This document shows, in pieces, positions 16,463-24,924 of a DNA stretch of 64,000 bases (the stretch's first letter is position 1; every line of letters begins with the position of its first letter). Source of the stretch: Paenibacillus lignilyticus (GTDB taxonomy: Bacteria > Bacillota > Bacilli > Paenibacillales > Paenibacillaceae); NCBI RefSeq assembly GCF_017942085.1, contig NZ_JAGKSP010000005.1, positions 310,001 to 374,000 on the forward strand. Reading direction: 5' to 3'. Under the pieces are notes generated by a model that worked only from the letters and a program-made list of their open reading frames with translations, did not search any database and was not told the origin of the DNA. The translations under genes were made by a program, and so were the position numbers.

Positions 16463-17893
16463 ATGTCTGCAAAAAAACCTAATATTCTATTCTTCGGTAT
16501 CGACAGCTTGCGCCGCGACCATATGAGCGGTTATGGCTATTCCCGTCTAACGACGCCATACATTGATAAGCTTGCTTCGCAAGGCGTGCTGTTCGAGCAG
16601 CATTTTAGCCCGAGCATTCCGACTACGCCTGCTTACGCTTCCATGCTGACAGGGATGGACGTGTTCGGAACAGACGTTGTCGCGCTTCGCCATGAAGGCC
16701 CGCTTGGCGGACATGTGGACACGTTGGCAGAAGTGCTGGAGGCGAACGGTTACAATACGACTTGCATCGGATTTACCGGCAATCCATCGGCGCGCGGCTT
16801 CCAGAACTACCTGAATTACGAGTCTTGGCTTCCGGACGAGGAGAGCGGTCGTGCCCCGAAGGCAGAGAACCTCAACGATGTTGCGATTCCGGAGCTGGAA
16901 CGCCTAGCGGCGGAAGATAAACCGTTCTTCCTGTTCCTGCGTCATATGGATCCGCATTCGCCGTATTTGCCTCCTCAGCCGTTCGAGCGGATGTTCTATG
17001 GCAAAGACGAGAAAGACCCGTCCAATACTTCGATGGAGCCGGTATATGATTTCAAACCATTCGGCGATTATTTGAAATCTTGGATCGGGGAAGACGTAAC
17101 CGACCATGAATATGTAACCGCCCAGTACGATGGTTCTATTGCTTATATGGACATTGCCATCCAAACGTTATTCACGAAACTGACCGATATGGGCATCGAG
17201 GAAGATACGCTGATCGTCATTACCTCCGATCATGGCGAAACGCTGTATGAGCATGATTGTTATTTTGATCACCATGGTCTATATGACTGCACGCTGGTTG
17301 TACCGCTTATCATCAAGTTTCCGGGACGCGTGCCCGCCGGCAAAAGAGTATCGAGCGTCAGCGTCATCTCCGACATTATGCCTACGGTTCTCGACTTGCT
17401 CCAAATTGAAACGAATACGCCTTATGACGGACGCAGCTTGAATGCCTTCATCAAAGGGGAAGCCGATAGCAGTTTGGAGAAAACCGAGCTCTATATCACA
17501 GAGTGCACATGGATGCGCAAACACGGCTGGCGTACGCCGGAGTGGAAGCTAATCTGCTCGCTCGAACCCGATTTCCATCACAAACCGGAAATCGAGCTGT
17601 ACAATTTGATTCGCGATCCCCAAGAGAATGAGAACGTAGCGGATCAAGAGCCGGAAGTTGTTGCCTTCCTGCAGCAGCGGATGAACGAATACATCGCTAA
17701 ACGCGAAGAACAAGTTAACCGGACCAATCCAATCTACACGAACACCAACTGGCACGGACAGAACAAGATTTTCACTTCCTCGCAGGAAGCATACGACTCG
17801 CTCTATATCGGGTCGATCAACAATGCACGCAAACTGCAGCAGAAGGAAAAGGAACAAGAAGCAGCCAAAGAAACGGTTGAGAGCAATGATTAA
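16463..17893 (+). CDS. Sulfatase-superfamily hydrolase 1, Thr in place of formylglycine Cys
   Basis: Alkaline-phosphatase-superfamily protein of 476 residues. It has the metal site NILFFGIDSLRRDH (Asp14), the nucleophile loop SIPTTPAYASMLTG, the second metal site ITSDHGETLYEHD with FDHHGLYD, and PLIIKFPGRVP. A standard sulfatase has C-x-P-x-R in the nucleophile loop for conversion to formylglycine. Here the aligned residues are T54-T-P-A-Y58, so no formylglycine can form. Thr nucleophiles are used by phosphodiesterases, phosphoglycerol and phosphoethanolamine transferases of this superfamily. The substrate may therefore be a phosphate ester or diester rather than a sulfate. It overlaps the next oxidoreductase by 8 bases. 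No signal peptide, so cytosolic. Confidence 0.88.
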   Translation: MSAKKPNILFFGIDSLRRDHMSGYGYSRLTTPYIDKLASQGVLFEQHFSPSIPTTPAYASMLTGMDVFGTDVVALRHEGPLGGHVDTLAEVLEANGYNTTCIGFTGNPSARGFQNYLNYESWLPDEESGRAPKAENLNDVAIPELERLAAEDKPFFLFLRHMDPHSPYLPPQPFERMFYGKDEKDPSNTSMEPVYDFKPFGDYLKSWIGEDVTDHEYVTAQYDGSIAYMDIAIQTLFTKLTDMGIEEDTLIVITSDHGETLYEHDCYFDHHGLYDCTLVVPLIIKFPGRVPAGKRVSSVSVISDIMPTVLDLLQIETNTPYDGRSLNAFIKGEADSSLEKTELYITECTWMRKHGWRTPEWKLICSLEPDFHHKPEIELYNLIRDPQENENVADQEPEVVAFLQQRMNEYIAKREEQVNRTNPIYTNTNWHGQNKIFTSSQEAYDSLYIGSINNARKLQQKEKEQEAAKETVESND

Positions 17894-18884
17894 GGTAGCT
17901 GTCGTAGGCGTTAACCATATTGGCAAAATCCACTGCCACGCTTACAAGCGGCACCCGGATACGGAGCTGACAGCGGTATGCGATCTCATGCAAGATCGTG
18001 CCGAAGCGGCGGGAAAGCTGCATGGCGTTCCATACTATACGGATTTACGTGAGCTGCTTCAGAAAGAAGACGTGGATGTTGTCGTTGTGGCAACGGCCGG
18101 CGTAGAGAAGGGCAGCCACCACTTCGCTCCGACGATGATTGCAATCGAGGCGGGCAAGAGTGTCTTCGTCGAGAAGCCTATCTCGAACAACATCGATGAG
18201 GCGCGCGCGATGGTGGCCGCTGCAAGAGAGAAAGGCGTTCGGCTTGCTTGCAACCTGAATCACCGGTTTACGCCTGCTGCCTATAAAGCCAAGGAGCTTG
18301 TCACTTCCGGCAAGCTCGGCTCCTTGCTCTTCCTGAATATGCGGCTTACGATCCGCAATCCGCAGGAGGATACGGAATGGCTGCATATGCGTGCGCTGCA
18401 TCCGCATTCCATCGATGTCATGCGCTATTTCGCAGGGGACATCAAGCGCGTGCAATCCTTTATGACCAAAGCTCCGGGACGTCAATCGTGGTCAACCGTA
18501 TCGATTAACATGGAATTCGAATCCGGTGCTGTCGGACATTTGACGGGCAGCTACGATATGTCGATGCGGCATCCGATTGAATATTGCGAGGTAGCAGGGA
18601 ATGAAGGCCGGATCGTCGTAGATAACGTATATGAAAGTATGACGTATTATCCGCATGAATCCGATGAGCTGACAGTCGTTCGGAATCCGCTGTTTGGCGG
18701 CATGAAAGGCTTCGACGATACGTTTGATCAGCGCATCAATTGTTTTATTGAAGAATTGAAATCAGGCGCAACGCCTGAACAGATTACGGCATCAGGAGCA
18801 GACGCGCTTGCAGCCCAAGAAGTCATTGAAGCGGCCATTAAGTCGCATCAGCTTGGAGGAGCTCCGGTTACAGTCCTTTCTTAG
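17886..18884 (+). CDS. Gfo/Idh/MocA family oxidoreductase 3
   Basis: Product of 332 residues with the Rossmann opening VAVVGVNHIGKIHCHAY, VEKPISNNIDEARAM (intact EKP), LACNLNHRF, and the C-terminal substrate domain. ATG 17886 lies within the 3' end of the sulfatase-like gene (8-base overlap), so translation is coupled. The long in-frame extension upstream is inside the previous gene and is not used. Related to oxidoreductase 2. Confidence 0.9.
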   Translation: MIKVAVVGVNHIGKIHCHAYKRHPDTELTAVCDLMQDRAEAAGKLHGVPYYTDLRELLQKEDVDVVVVATAGVEKGSHHFAPTMIAIEAGKSVFVEKPISNNIDEARAMVAAAREKGVRLACNLNHRFTPAAYKAKELVTSGKLGSLLFLNMRLTIRNPQEDTEWLHMRALHPHSIDVMRYFAGDIKRVQSFMTKAPGRQSWSTVSINMEFESGAVGHLTGSYDMSMRHPIEYCEVAGNEGRIVVDNVYESMTYYPHESDELTVVRNPLFGGMKGFDDTFDQRINCFIEELKSGATPEQITASGADALAAQEVIEAAIKSHQLGGAPVTVLS

Positions 18885-18916
18885 GGATGCTGCAGGAGAT
18901 ACGGAGGGAAACAAAC

Positions 18917-19483
18917 ATGAAGAACGGTTATGGCTCGGTACTTTGGTTTACCGGACTATCCGGAGCAGGAAAAACGACGACAGCCAAAGCCGTTGAGAAG
19001 AAGCTGCTGGAGCGTGGAAGACGGGTAGAGCTGCTTGATGGCGACGAGCTGCGAGCTACTGTTTGCAAAGGGCTTGGCTTTAGTATGGAGGATCGTTTCG
19101 AGAACATTCGAAGAATCTCCTACATCGCGAATTTGCTCTCCCGTAACGGGGTTGATGTGCTGGTCTCAGCCATCAGCCCTTACAAAGCCATGCGAGAGTA
19201 CGCGAAAGAGCAAATTCCAACATTTGTGGAAATTTACGTGAAATGCCCGCTCCATGTGTGCGAAATGCGCGATGTGAAAGGGTTGTACGCCAAAGCGAGA
19301 TCCGGGGAAATCACACGGTTCACCGGCGTATCCGATCCTTATGAGGAACCGGATAATCCCGCGATTACGCTGTGCACCTCCACTTCGACGCCGGAGCAAA
19401 ACGTGGATCAGGTTCTGGCTTGGATCGATGTAAACGCGTCGACGATGTACAAAGACCACCAGAAAGGACTAAGTGGGCTATGA
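18917..19483 (+). CDS. cysC: APS-kinase-like protein (CysC family), orphan
   Basis: APS kinases phosphorylate adenylylsulfate at the 3' position to give PAPS. The product has 188 residues from ATG 18917 with GGAGGG nine bases upstream. It has the P-loop GLSGAGKT (13-20), DGDE (41-44), the FSMEDRFENIRRI region, ISPYKAMREYAKE, CEMRDVKGLYAKA with GEITRFTG, and DPYEEPDNP, all diagnostic of the family. No ATP sulfurylase, PAPS reductase or sulfotransferase is near. It overlaps the following sulfatase-like gene by ATGA. It may make PAPS or, as shown for Campylobacter Cj1415, act on another nucleotide diphosphate conjugate. Family sure, substrate open. Confidence 0.88.
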   Translation: MKNGYGSVLWFTGLSGAGKTTTAKAVEKKLLERGRRVELLDGDELRATVCKGLGFSMEDRFENIRRISYIANLLSRNGVDVLVSAISPYKAMREYAKEQIPTFVEIYVKCPLHVCEMRDVKGLYAKARSGEITRFTGVSDPYEEPDNPAITLCTSTSTPEQNVDQVLAWIDVNASTMYKDHQKGLSGL

Positions 19484-20907
19484 AAATTATTCTAATCTCG
19501 CTGGATACGCTTCGGGCCTCTCGTTTAAGCAGCTATGGCTATACGAAGCGAACAAGTCCCCATATAGATCAAATCGCTCGTGACGGCGTACTCTTCGAGC
19601 AGGCTTATGCAGCCGATATTCCGACAGAGGTTGCCCATACAGGCGTCTTTACCGGCAAAATCGGGCTGACTACAGGTGCCGTCTCGCACGGCTCCGATTT
19701 GACGCAGCTCCCGAAATCAGTGGAGTGGCTGCCCAATATATTGCGCTCAGCCGGGTTTACGACGGCGGCCGTCGATAATATGTATCAGCTGAAGGAATGG
19801 TTCGCACGCGGCTACAACTACTATATCAACAGCGTTGGCGGCAACCGCTGGATTGATGGCAGCACCGTGAACAAACTGGCTTTGCCATGGATCGATCAGC
19901 ATAAGGATGAATCGTTCTTCTTATTTCTGCATTATTGGGATGCCCATACACCGTATTTGCCGCCTGAGTCCTATATTCCGGAATTTTATGATTCGGCAAA
20001 GGATCCGTTTGATCCGCGTAACAAAAGCATGGAGCCTGCCTATAATCATTCGGCCTACCCGTTTTTCAAGCACCATCATTATGATCTCGTCGGTGAAGTG
20101 ACAGACAGCGATTATTATGATGCGCTCTATGACGCGGAAATCCGTTATTTGGACGATCGCTTGAAGGAACTGGACGATCATTTGGCGAAGCTAGGTATTC
20201 AAGAAGACACGCTGCTCGTCCTGTTCGGCGATCATGGCGAGAGCTTGACCGAACATGATATTTATTGGGATCATTGCGGCTTATATGAGCCGACCGTTCA
20301 TGTACCCGTCATTATTAGATGGCCGGGACGTATGCCGGAAGGAAGACGCGCGTCAGGTCTTGTGCAGCAGGTCGATCTGCTTCCAACCTTGCTCGAAGCG
20401 ATTCGCAAGGAAGCACCAAGCGGAATCGATCTGTCGAAGCTGAATGACCCTGCAGGACTGGACGGCAGAAGCTTGTGGCAAACGATCGACGGTGCGTCTG
20501 AAGGGACGCATGAAACGGTCTTCTTAAGCGAATGTGCGTGGCAGGCAGCCAGAGGGATTAGGACGGATCGTTACAAGTTTATCCGAACCTATGATGCCGG
20601 ACCTTTTACAAGGCCGCCGCGTGAATTATATGATTTATCCGTGGATCCCGAGGAGAAAAAGAATCTGGCGGATTCAGAGCCGGCGCTGGCTGAAGCGTTC
20701 GAGCTAGAGCTGGAAGAATGGGTTCAACGAAAGCTTCACGGGCGGCAAGACCCGATGGTCGTGCAGCTTGAAGAGAGAGGTCTGCCATTCCGCAGACGGA
20801 TCGAACAGATCTTGGCGGGAGCGGGAATGACTTGGGATGAGTGGAAGAGCAATCCCGACCGCGCTAAGTTTGATGAAGCAGCCAATAAACATTCACACAG
20901 TAAATAA
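19480..20907 (+). CDS. Sulfatase-superfamily hydrolase 2, Thr in place of formylglycine Cys
   Basis: Product of 475 residues from ATG 19480, which overlaps the kinase stop (ATGA). Related to sulfatase-like protein 1: KIILISLDTLRASR, the nucleophile loop ADIPTEVAHTGVFTG, FGDHGESLTEHDIYWDH, PVIIRWPGRMP, and a C-terminal tail of about 60 residues. The C-x-P-x-R signature is replaced by T49-E-V-A-H53; even the Pro is absent. A formylglycine sulfatase mechanism is excluded; a Thr-phosphoryl or Thr-sulfuryl intermediate is possible. No signal peptide. Shared DPHSPYLPP/DAHTPYLPP segments show both Thr enzymes came from one ancestor. Confidence 0.88.
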   Translation: MKIILISLDTLRASRLSSYGYTKRTSPHIDQIARDGVLFEQAYAADIPTEVAHTGVFTGKIGLTTGAVSHGSDLTQLPKSVEWLPNILRSAGFTTAAVDNMYQLKEWFARGYNYYINSVGGNRWIDGSTVNKLALPWIDQHKDESFFLFLHYWDAHTPYLPPESYIPEFYDSAKDPFDPRNKSMEPAYNHSAYPFFKHHHYDLVGEVTDSDYYDALYDAEIRYLDDRLKELDDHLAKLGIQEDTLLVLFGDHGESLTEHDIYWDHCGLYEPTVHVPVIIRWPGRMPEGRRASGLVQQVDLLPTLLEAIRKEAPSGIDLSKLNDPAGLDGRSLWQTIDGASEGTHETVFLSECAWQAARGIRTDRYKFIRTYDAGPFTRPPRELYDLSVDPEEKKNLADSEPALAEAFELELEEWVQRKLHGRQDPMVVQLEERGLPFRRRIEQILAGAGMTWDEWKSNPDRAKFDEAANKHSHSK

Positions 20908-20948
20908 CCGGATGGGCAAGTCAGACTTATTGGTGAAGGTGGGCGTGT

Positions 20949-21830
20949 ATGAAGGATATCTTGAGCAGTACCGGATTTATGAAAATCGAATTTCCTTTCT
21001 GGATTACACGCACGGTTCAAGGCTCTATTCGCGAGCATGGGCATGAATTCGTCGAGCTTGTGTATGTCGTTCGGGGGAAGGGGATGCATGTCTTCGAAGG
21101 CACCCATTATGCCGTTCATGCCGGAGACGTGTTTATTATCAATCCCGGTGAAACCCATGCTTACGAAGTAGAAAAAGGCGAGCAGATGGAAATTATCAAC
21201 TGCTTGTTTATGCCCTCCTTCATCCCGGATGCCTTGCTTGCCGAGCTGGAGATCACCGGATCGATGGATTATTTCTATGTGCATCCCTTCCTGAAGGAAG
21301 ATGTCCGGTTCAATCACCGCCTTAATTTGCATGGGCAGGATGCGGCTCATGTGCTGATGCTGCTCGAAAATATGCTCAGAGAGATGAATGGACGCTCAAT
21401 CGGCCACACCACGCTAATTCGGCTGCAGCTCATCGAGCTGCTCGTCCTGCTCTCTCGTTATTACACGCTGATGCAGCAGCAGCGCGCACATCCTTCACCG
21501 CGTCAGATGGAACGTGAAATGACGGCGAAGCGCATTTACGGCTATCTCGAACGTAACTATGAGAAGAAGATTACGCTCCAATCGTTATCTTATTTGTTTA
21601 GCTCCAGCATCAGGCAGCTAAATCGGTTGATGCAAGAGGAATACAATCGCAGCGTTTTCGAAGCGCTGCATGAGGTGCGGATTGAACGTGCCAAACATTT
21701 GCTTATGGAATCCGACGAGAAGGTCATTGTCATTGCTACGATGGTTGGCTATGAAGATCAATCCTTCTTCAACCGGTTGTTCCTCAGACATGTAGGCTGT
21801 TCGCCGAGCCAATACCGTGTAAGCGGCTAA
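20949..21830 (+). CDS. AraC-family transcriptional regulator with cupin sensor domain
   Basis: Product of 293 residues. The N-terminal cupin domain (about 1-150: HGHEFVELVYVVRGKGMHVF, HAGDVFIINPGETHAY) probably binds the inducing sugar-like ligand. The C-terminal tandem helix-turn-helix is at about 190-290 (ITLQSLSYLFSSSIRQLNRL and GYEDQSFFNRLFLRHVGCSP). A GAAGGTGGG site precedes ATG 20949. It is encoded inside the sulfatase cluster in the same direction, so it is the likely local activator. Confidence 0.93.
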   Translation: MKDILSSTGFMKIEFPFWITRTVQGSIREHGHEFVELVYVVRGKGMHVFEGTHYAVHAGDVFIINPGETHAYEVEKGEQMEIINCLFMPSFIPDALLAELEITGSMDYFYVHPFLKEDVRFNHRLNLHGQDAAHVLMLLENMLREMNGRSIGHTTLIRLQLIELLVLLSRYYTLMQQQRAHPSPRQMEREMTAKRIYGYLERNYEKKITLQSLSYLFSSSIRQLNRLMQEEYNRSVFEALHEVRIERAKHLLMESDEKVIVIATMVGYEDQSFFNRLFLRHVGCSPSQYRVSG

Positions 21831-21852
21831 ACGAGAGGAGACAACAACCGTA

Positions 21853-23268
21853 ATGGTACAGCGCCCTCCTAATATATTGCTAATTACAGCCGACCAATTG
21901 CGTTATGATTGTGTCGGCTACAGCCGCGTCTATCCCGTCCAAACGCCGAATCTGGATCGGCTTGCGGCGCAAAGCACCGTGTTTCACCATGCCTACTCGC
22001 ATATACCGGTTTGCAGTCCTGCCAGACAGTCGATGCTGCATGGCAGAAGGGCCGAAACAATCGGCGCTCTGTGGAATTATAATGCGTTTCTGCCGGTTGG
22101 CAGCTTGCAGCCGGAGCAGTATTCTTGGAGCGCGGCACTTGCGCAGCAAGGTTATCGCTCTGCCTTCCTTGGCAAATGGGGTGTCAATCCAAGCGAGGAT
22201 CCAACAGCGTTCGGCTATGACTCCTATGTGAGTGAAACAGAGTATAGAGAATTTCGGAAGGATCGTTACCCGGAGCTAACCTATACGAATGGCTATTTCG
22301 GTGAGACCAATCCGATTCCGCTTGCGGATTCGGAAACACATTGGTTCGCGGATCGAACCATCGAAGCGATCGATCAGCTGAACGCCGGTGAGGAGCCATG
22401 GCATGTGGCGGTCCACTTCGCAGAGCCGCATCTCCCATGCCGCCCAGCCGGAAGGTTTGCTGATATGTATGATCCGAATCAGATTCCGGAGTGGCAAGGA
22501 TTTCGAGAATCGTTCCAGGGCAAACCTTATATTCAGCAGCAGCAGCTTATAAGCTGGGGAGTAGAAAGTTATACGTGGGCTGACTGGGCACCGGTAGTTG
22601 CCCGCTATTACGGCATCATTAGCCAACTTGATGAAGCGATTGGCCGGATTCTTGAGTCGCTTGAACAAATGGGAGCCGCGGAGAATACGGTCATTATATT
22701 CACGGCAGATCATGGCGATATGTGCGGCTCTCATCGGATGATGGATAAACATTATATTCTCTATGATGATGTGGTGCGTGTACCGCTGATGATTTCATGG
22801 CCTGGCCACTTGCAATCTGGGGCAACAAACGATGCATTCGTCTATAATTTACTTGATATGGGCCCTACAGTGTTGGAGCTTGCCGGAGTTATCGATGAGC
22901 CGCCTGTGAGGTTTCATGGCCAATCGATCGTACCTCTGTTGAATGGCAGCTTAGCGCAGCAGGGGGCGAACTGGCGTGATGAGATTGTAGCGTCTTATAA
23001 CGGTCAGCAATTCGGCCTATTTACGCAGCGCATGATCCGGACGCAAACCTGGAAATACATTTGGAATTTAACGGATACGGATGAGCTCTATGATCTACAG
23101 TCCGATCCGGCCGAGTTAATCAATGTGATTGGGGAATCGGCACACGCAGAAGTGGTGGCAGACCTGAGGAAACGTTTGTTTGACCGACTTTCTGAAGATG
23201 AGGACCCGGTCGTCTCCAATGAATGGACACGCAGACAGCTTCTAAATGGAGCAAAATTGCATAAATAA
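21853..23268 (+). CDS. Sulfatase, canonical formylglycine type
   Basis: Product of 471 residues. The metal site is NILLITADQLRYDC, and the nucleophile loop PVCSPARQSMLHGR has C54-S-P-A-R58, the full type I sulfatase signature, so Cys54 should be oxidised to formylglycine by an FGE-type or radical-SAM maturase encoded elsewhere. The second metal site is FTADHGDMCGSHRMMDKH. TADQLR plus this loop recalls choline-sulfatase and phosphonate monoester hydrolases. No signal peptide, so a small imported sulfate ester is more likely than a polymer. It closes the cluster and a terminator follows. Confidence 0.92.
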   Translation: MVQRPPNILLITADQLRYDCVGYSRVYPVQTPNLDRLAAQSTVFHHAYSHIPVCSPARQSMLHGRRAETIGALWNYNAFLPVGSLQPEQYSWSAALAQQGYRSAFLGKWGVNPSEDPTAFGYDSYVSETEYREFRKDRYPELTYTNGYFGETNPIPLADSETHWFADRTIEAIDQLNAGEEPWHVAVHFAEPHLPCRPAGRFADMYDPNQIPEWQGFRESFQGKPYIQQQQLISWGVESYTWADWAPVVARYYGIISQLDEAIGRILESLEQMGAAENTVIIFTADHGDMCGSHRMMDKHYILYDDVVRVPLMISWPGHLQSGATNDAFVYNLLDMGPTVLELAGVIDEPPVRFHGQSIVPLLNGSLAQQGANWRDEIVASYNGQQFGLFTQRMIRTQTWKYIWNLTDTDELYDLQSDPAELINVIGESAHAEVVADLRKRLFDRLSEDEDPVVSNEWTRRQLLNGAKLHK

Positions 23269-23282
23269 GAGAGACATGGATC

Positions 23283-23325
23283 GGAGTGCGAACCAGACTG
23301 GCAACAGTTTGGGCACTCCTTTTTT
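23283..23325 (+). terminator. Terminator closing the sulfatase cluster
   Basis: GGAGTGC (23283-23289) and GCACTCC (23313-23319) form the stem, followed by six T. Confidence 0.85.
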
Positions 23326-23427
23326 ATGGATCCGTTTTTGGGTATGGCTTTTCCAAAGCGTTCCTTTTATAATGAATTCACATATTCTTGTTAGATTATC
23401 TGACATGGTGAAACGGAGGGAAGACGG

Positions 23428-24438
23428 ATGCATGAACTTTGGAAACAGCGCAAATCTTGGGCAGGCTACGTAATCGTCGTCTTGGCTCTTCATCTCATGG
23501 GTTTCATTGGGTTAATGGTGGCGGTACGCTCGGATGCAGGATTCTGGAGCCTCGGATTGTTAGCGTATACGCTCGGCATGCGTCATGCGTTCGACGTGGA
23601 TCATATTGCTGCTATCGATAACACGGTGCGAAAGTTAGTCCAACAGAAACGGAATCCGCTAGGAGTAGGCTTCTATTTCTCACTGGGTCATTCGTCGGTC
23701 GTATTCTTGATGGTGCTTGCCATTGCCTTCTCGGTGAAGTGGATTCAGAACGAAATGCCCTTCCTACAGCATACGGGCAAGCTGATCGGGACATCGGTTT
23801 CGGGTATTTTTCTGCTGTTAATCGGTATCATCAATTTACTCGTGCTCATCAATTTGTTTCAGTTGTTTCGCAGTATGCGCAGCGGCAATCATAATCAGAA
23901 TGAACTGGAAGAGCTATTGGAAGCGCGAGGGTTATTCTCCAGGCTGTTTAAGCCGCTGTTTCGTCTCATTAGCCGCAGCTGGCATGTGTATCCGCTCGGA
24001 TTCTTGTTCGGCCTTGGCTTCGATACCGCAACAGAGGTAGGGCTGATGGCGATTTCCGCAGGCGCGGCGCAGAGCTCCGTGTCCATCATCGGTATTCTCG
24101 CTCTGCCGCTCTTATTCGCATCCGGCATGAGTCTCTTGGATACAGCAGATGGCATGTTTATGACCAAAGCTTACCGCTGGGCCTTCAATACACCGCTTAG
24201 GAAAATGTTTTATAACGTTACCGTCACAAGTGTATCTGTCATATCAGCGCTGTTGATCGGCATGGTGGAGCTGCTGCAAATTCTAACGGAGAGGCTGAAC
24301 CTGCAAGCTCCGTTCCTGCAATGGGTTAGCAGGCTTGATCTGGGAGACCTCGGTTATTTCTTAGTCGCCTTGTTCGCCATTGCATGGCTTGTGTCGGTGG
24401 TCGTCTGGAAGACGATGAAGCTAGAGGAACGTTATTAG
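23428..24438 (+). CDS. Nickel/cobalt permease (NiCoT, HoxN/NixA family)
   Basis: High-affinity Ni2+ or Co2+ uptake across the cytoplasmic membrane. The product has 336 residues and eight hydrophobic spans. The family signature RHAFDVDHIAAIDNTVRK (His53 to His59) lies in the second helix, with FSLGHSSVVF and GLGFDTATEVGL further on. GGAGGG precedes ATG 23428; TATAAT lies at about 23370. There is no cobalamin riboswitch in the short leader and no urease or hydrogenase gene nearby, so the metal is undecided. Confidence 0.92.
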   Translation: MHELWKQRKSWAGYVIVVLALHLMGFIGLMVAVRSDAGFWSLGLLAYTLGMRHAFDVDHIAAIDNTVRKLVQQKRNPLGVGFYFSLGHSSVVFLMVLAIAFSVKWIQNEMPFLQHTGKLIGTSVSGIFLLLIGIINLLVLINLFQLFRSMRSGNHNQNELEELLEARGLFSRLFKPLFRLISRSWHVYPLGFLFGLGFDTATEVGLMAISAGAAQSSVSIIGILALPLLFASGMSLLDTADGMFMTKAYRWAFNTPLRKMFYNVTVTSVSVISALLIGMVELLQILTERLNLQAPFLQWVSRLDLGDLGYFLVALFAIAWLVSVVVWKTMKLEERY

Positions 24439-24512
24439 TAAAGCTGCTCTAGCTAGGGTACTAGCAACGAAGCGCCCTGACTTGATATAATGATCGCAGG
24501 TAGGTGATCACG

Positions 24513-24794
24513 ATGGCTAAGAAATCGAAGTACAAACCGGCTTCCCACTCGCAGCAGCAGCTGAAGCAATCCAATGAGGAGAAGCCTGCGACACTGAAGG
24601 ATCTATTGCGACCGGAAGTGCTTGATAAGCTTAAAGGCGCGGCTCAGGATTTAAAAGATGCGGAAGAAAAGCGTAAGGCAGACCTACGCAAGCAGGAGGA
24701 AGACGCGCGCGCGGCCGAGAAGAAACGGCAAGAGAACGACTTCGAATATCTCCTAAATAACAGCAAGCTGGATTGGCGTAATAATAAAAGCTAA
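24513..24794 (+). CDS. YqkE-like small coiled protein (DUF3886)
   Basis: Product of 93 residues from ATG 24513 (GGTAGGTG upstream). Nearly all is charged helical sequence: an N-terminal basic region, TLKDLLRPEVLDKLKGAAQD, then an Arg/Lys/Glu-rich coiled coil (DLKDAEEKRKADLRKQEE) and a C-terminal FEYLLNNSKLDWRNN. This matches the YqkE family of Bacillales, function unknown. Confidence 0.8.
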   Translation: MAKKSKYKPASHSQQQLKQSNEEKPATLKDLLRPEVLDKLKGAAQDLKDAEEKRKADLRKQEEDARAAEKKRQENDFEYLLNNSKLDWRNNKS

Positions 24795-24804
24795 TCGTAA
24801 AGAA

Positions 24805-24839
24805 AGCTCACGTCTAGCCAATAGACGGGAGCTTTTTTC
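24805..24839 (+). terminator. Terminator after yqkE-like gene
   Basis: AGCTC-A-CGTCT (24805 on) pairs with AGACG-G-GAGCT, followed by six T. Confidence 0.85.
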
Positions 24840-24924
24840 TATGGAATTATTTGGATTACACGACCACCTGTCCAATCTTTATCTTTCTATTTTACATATG
24901 AATACATAAAGGAGGTGATGTATT

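Noticed and set aside
23330..23427. Cobalamin riboswitch or NikR site before the Ni/Co permease
   Set aside because: The leader is too short for a B12 aptamer and no dyad fitting NikR is visible.
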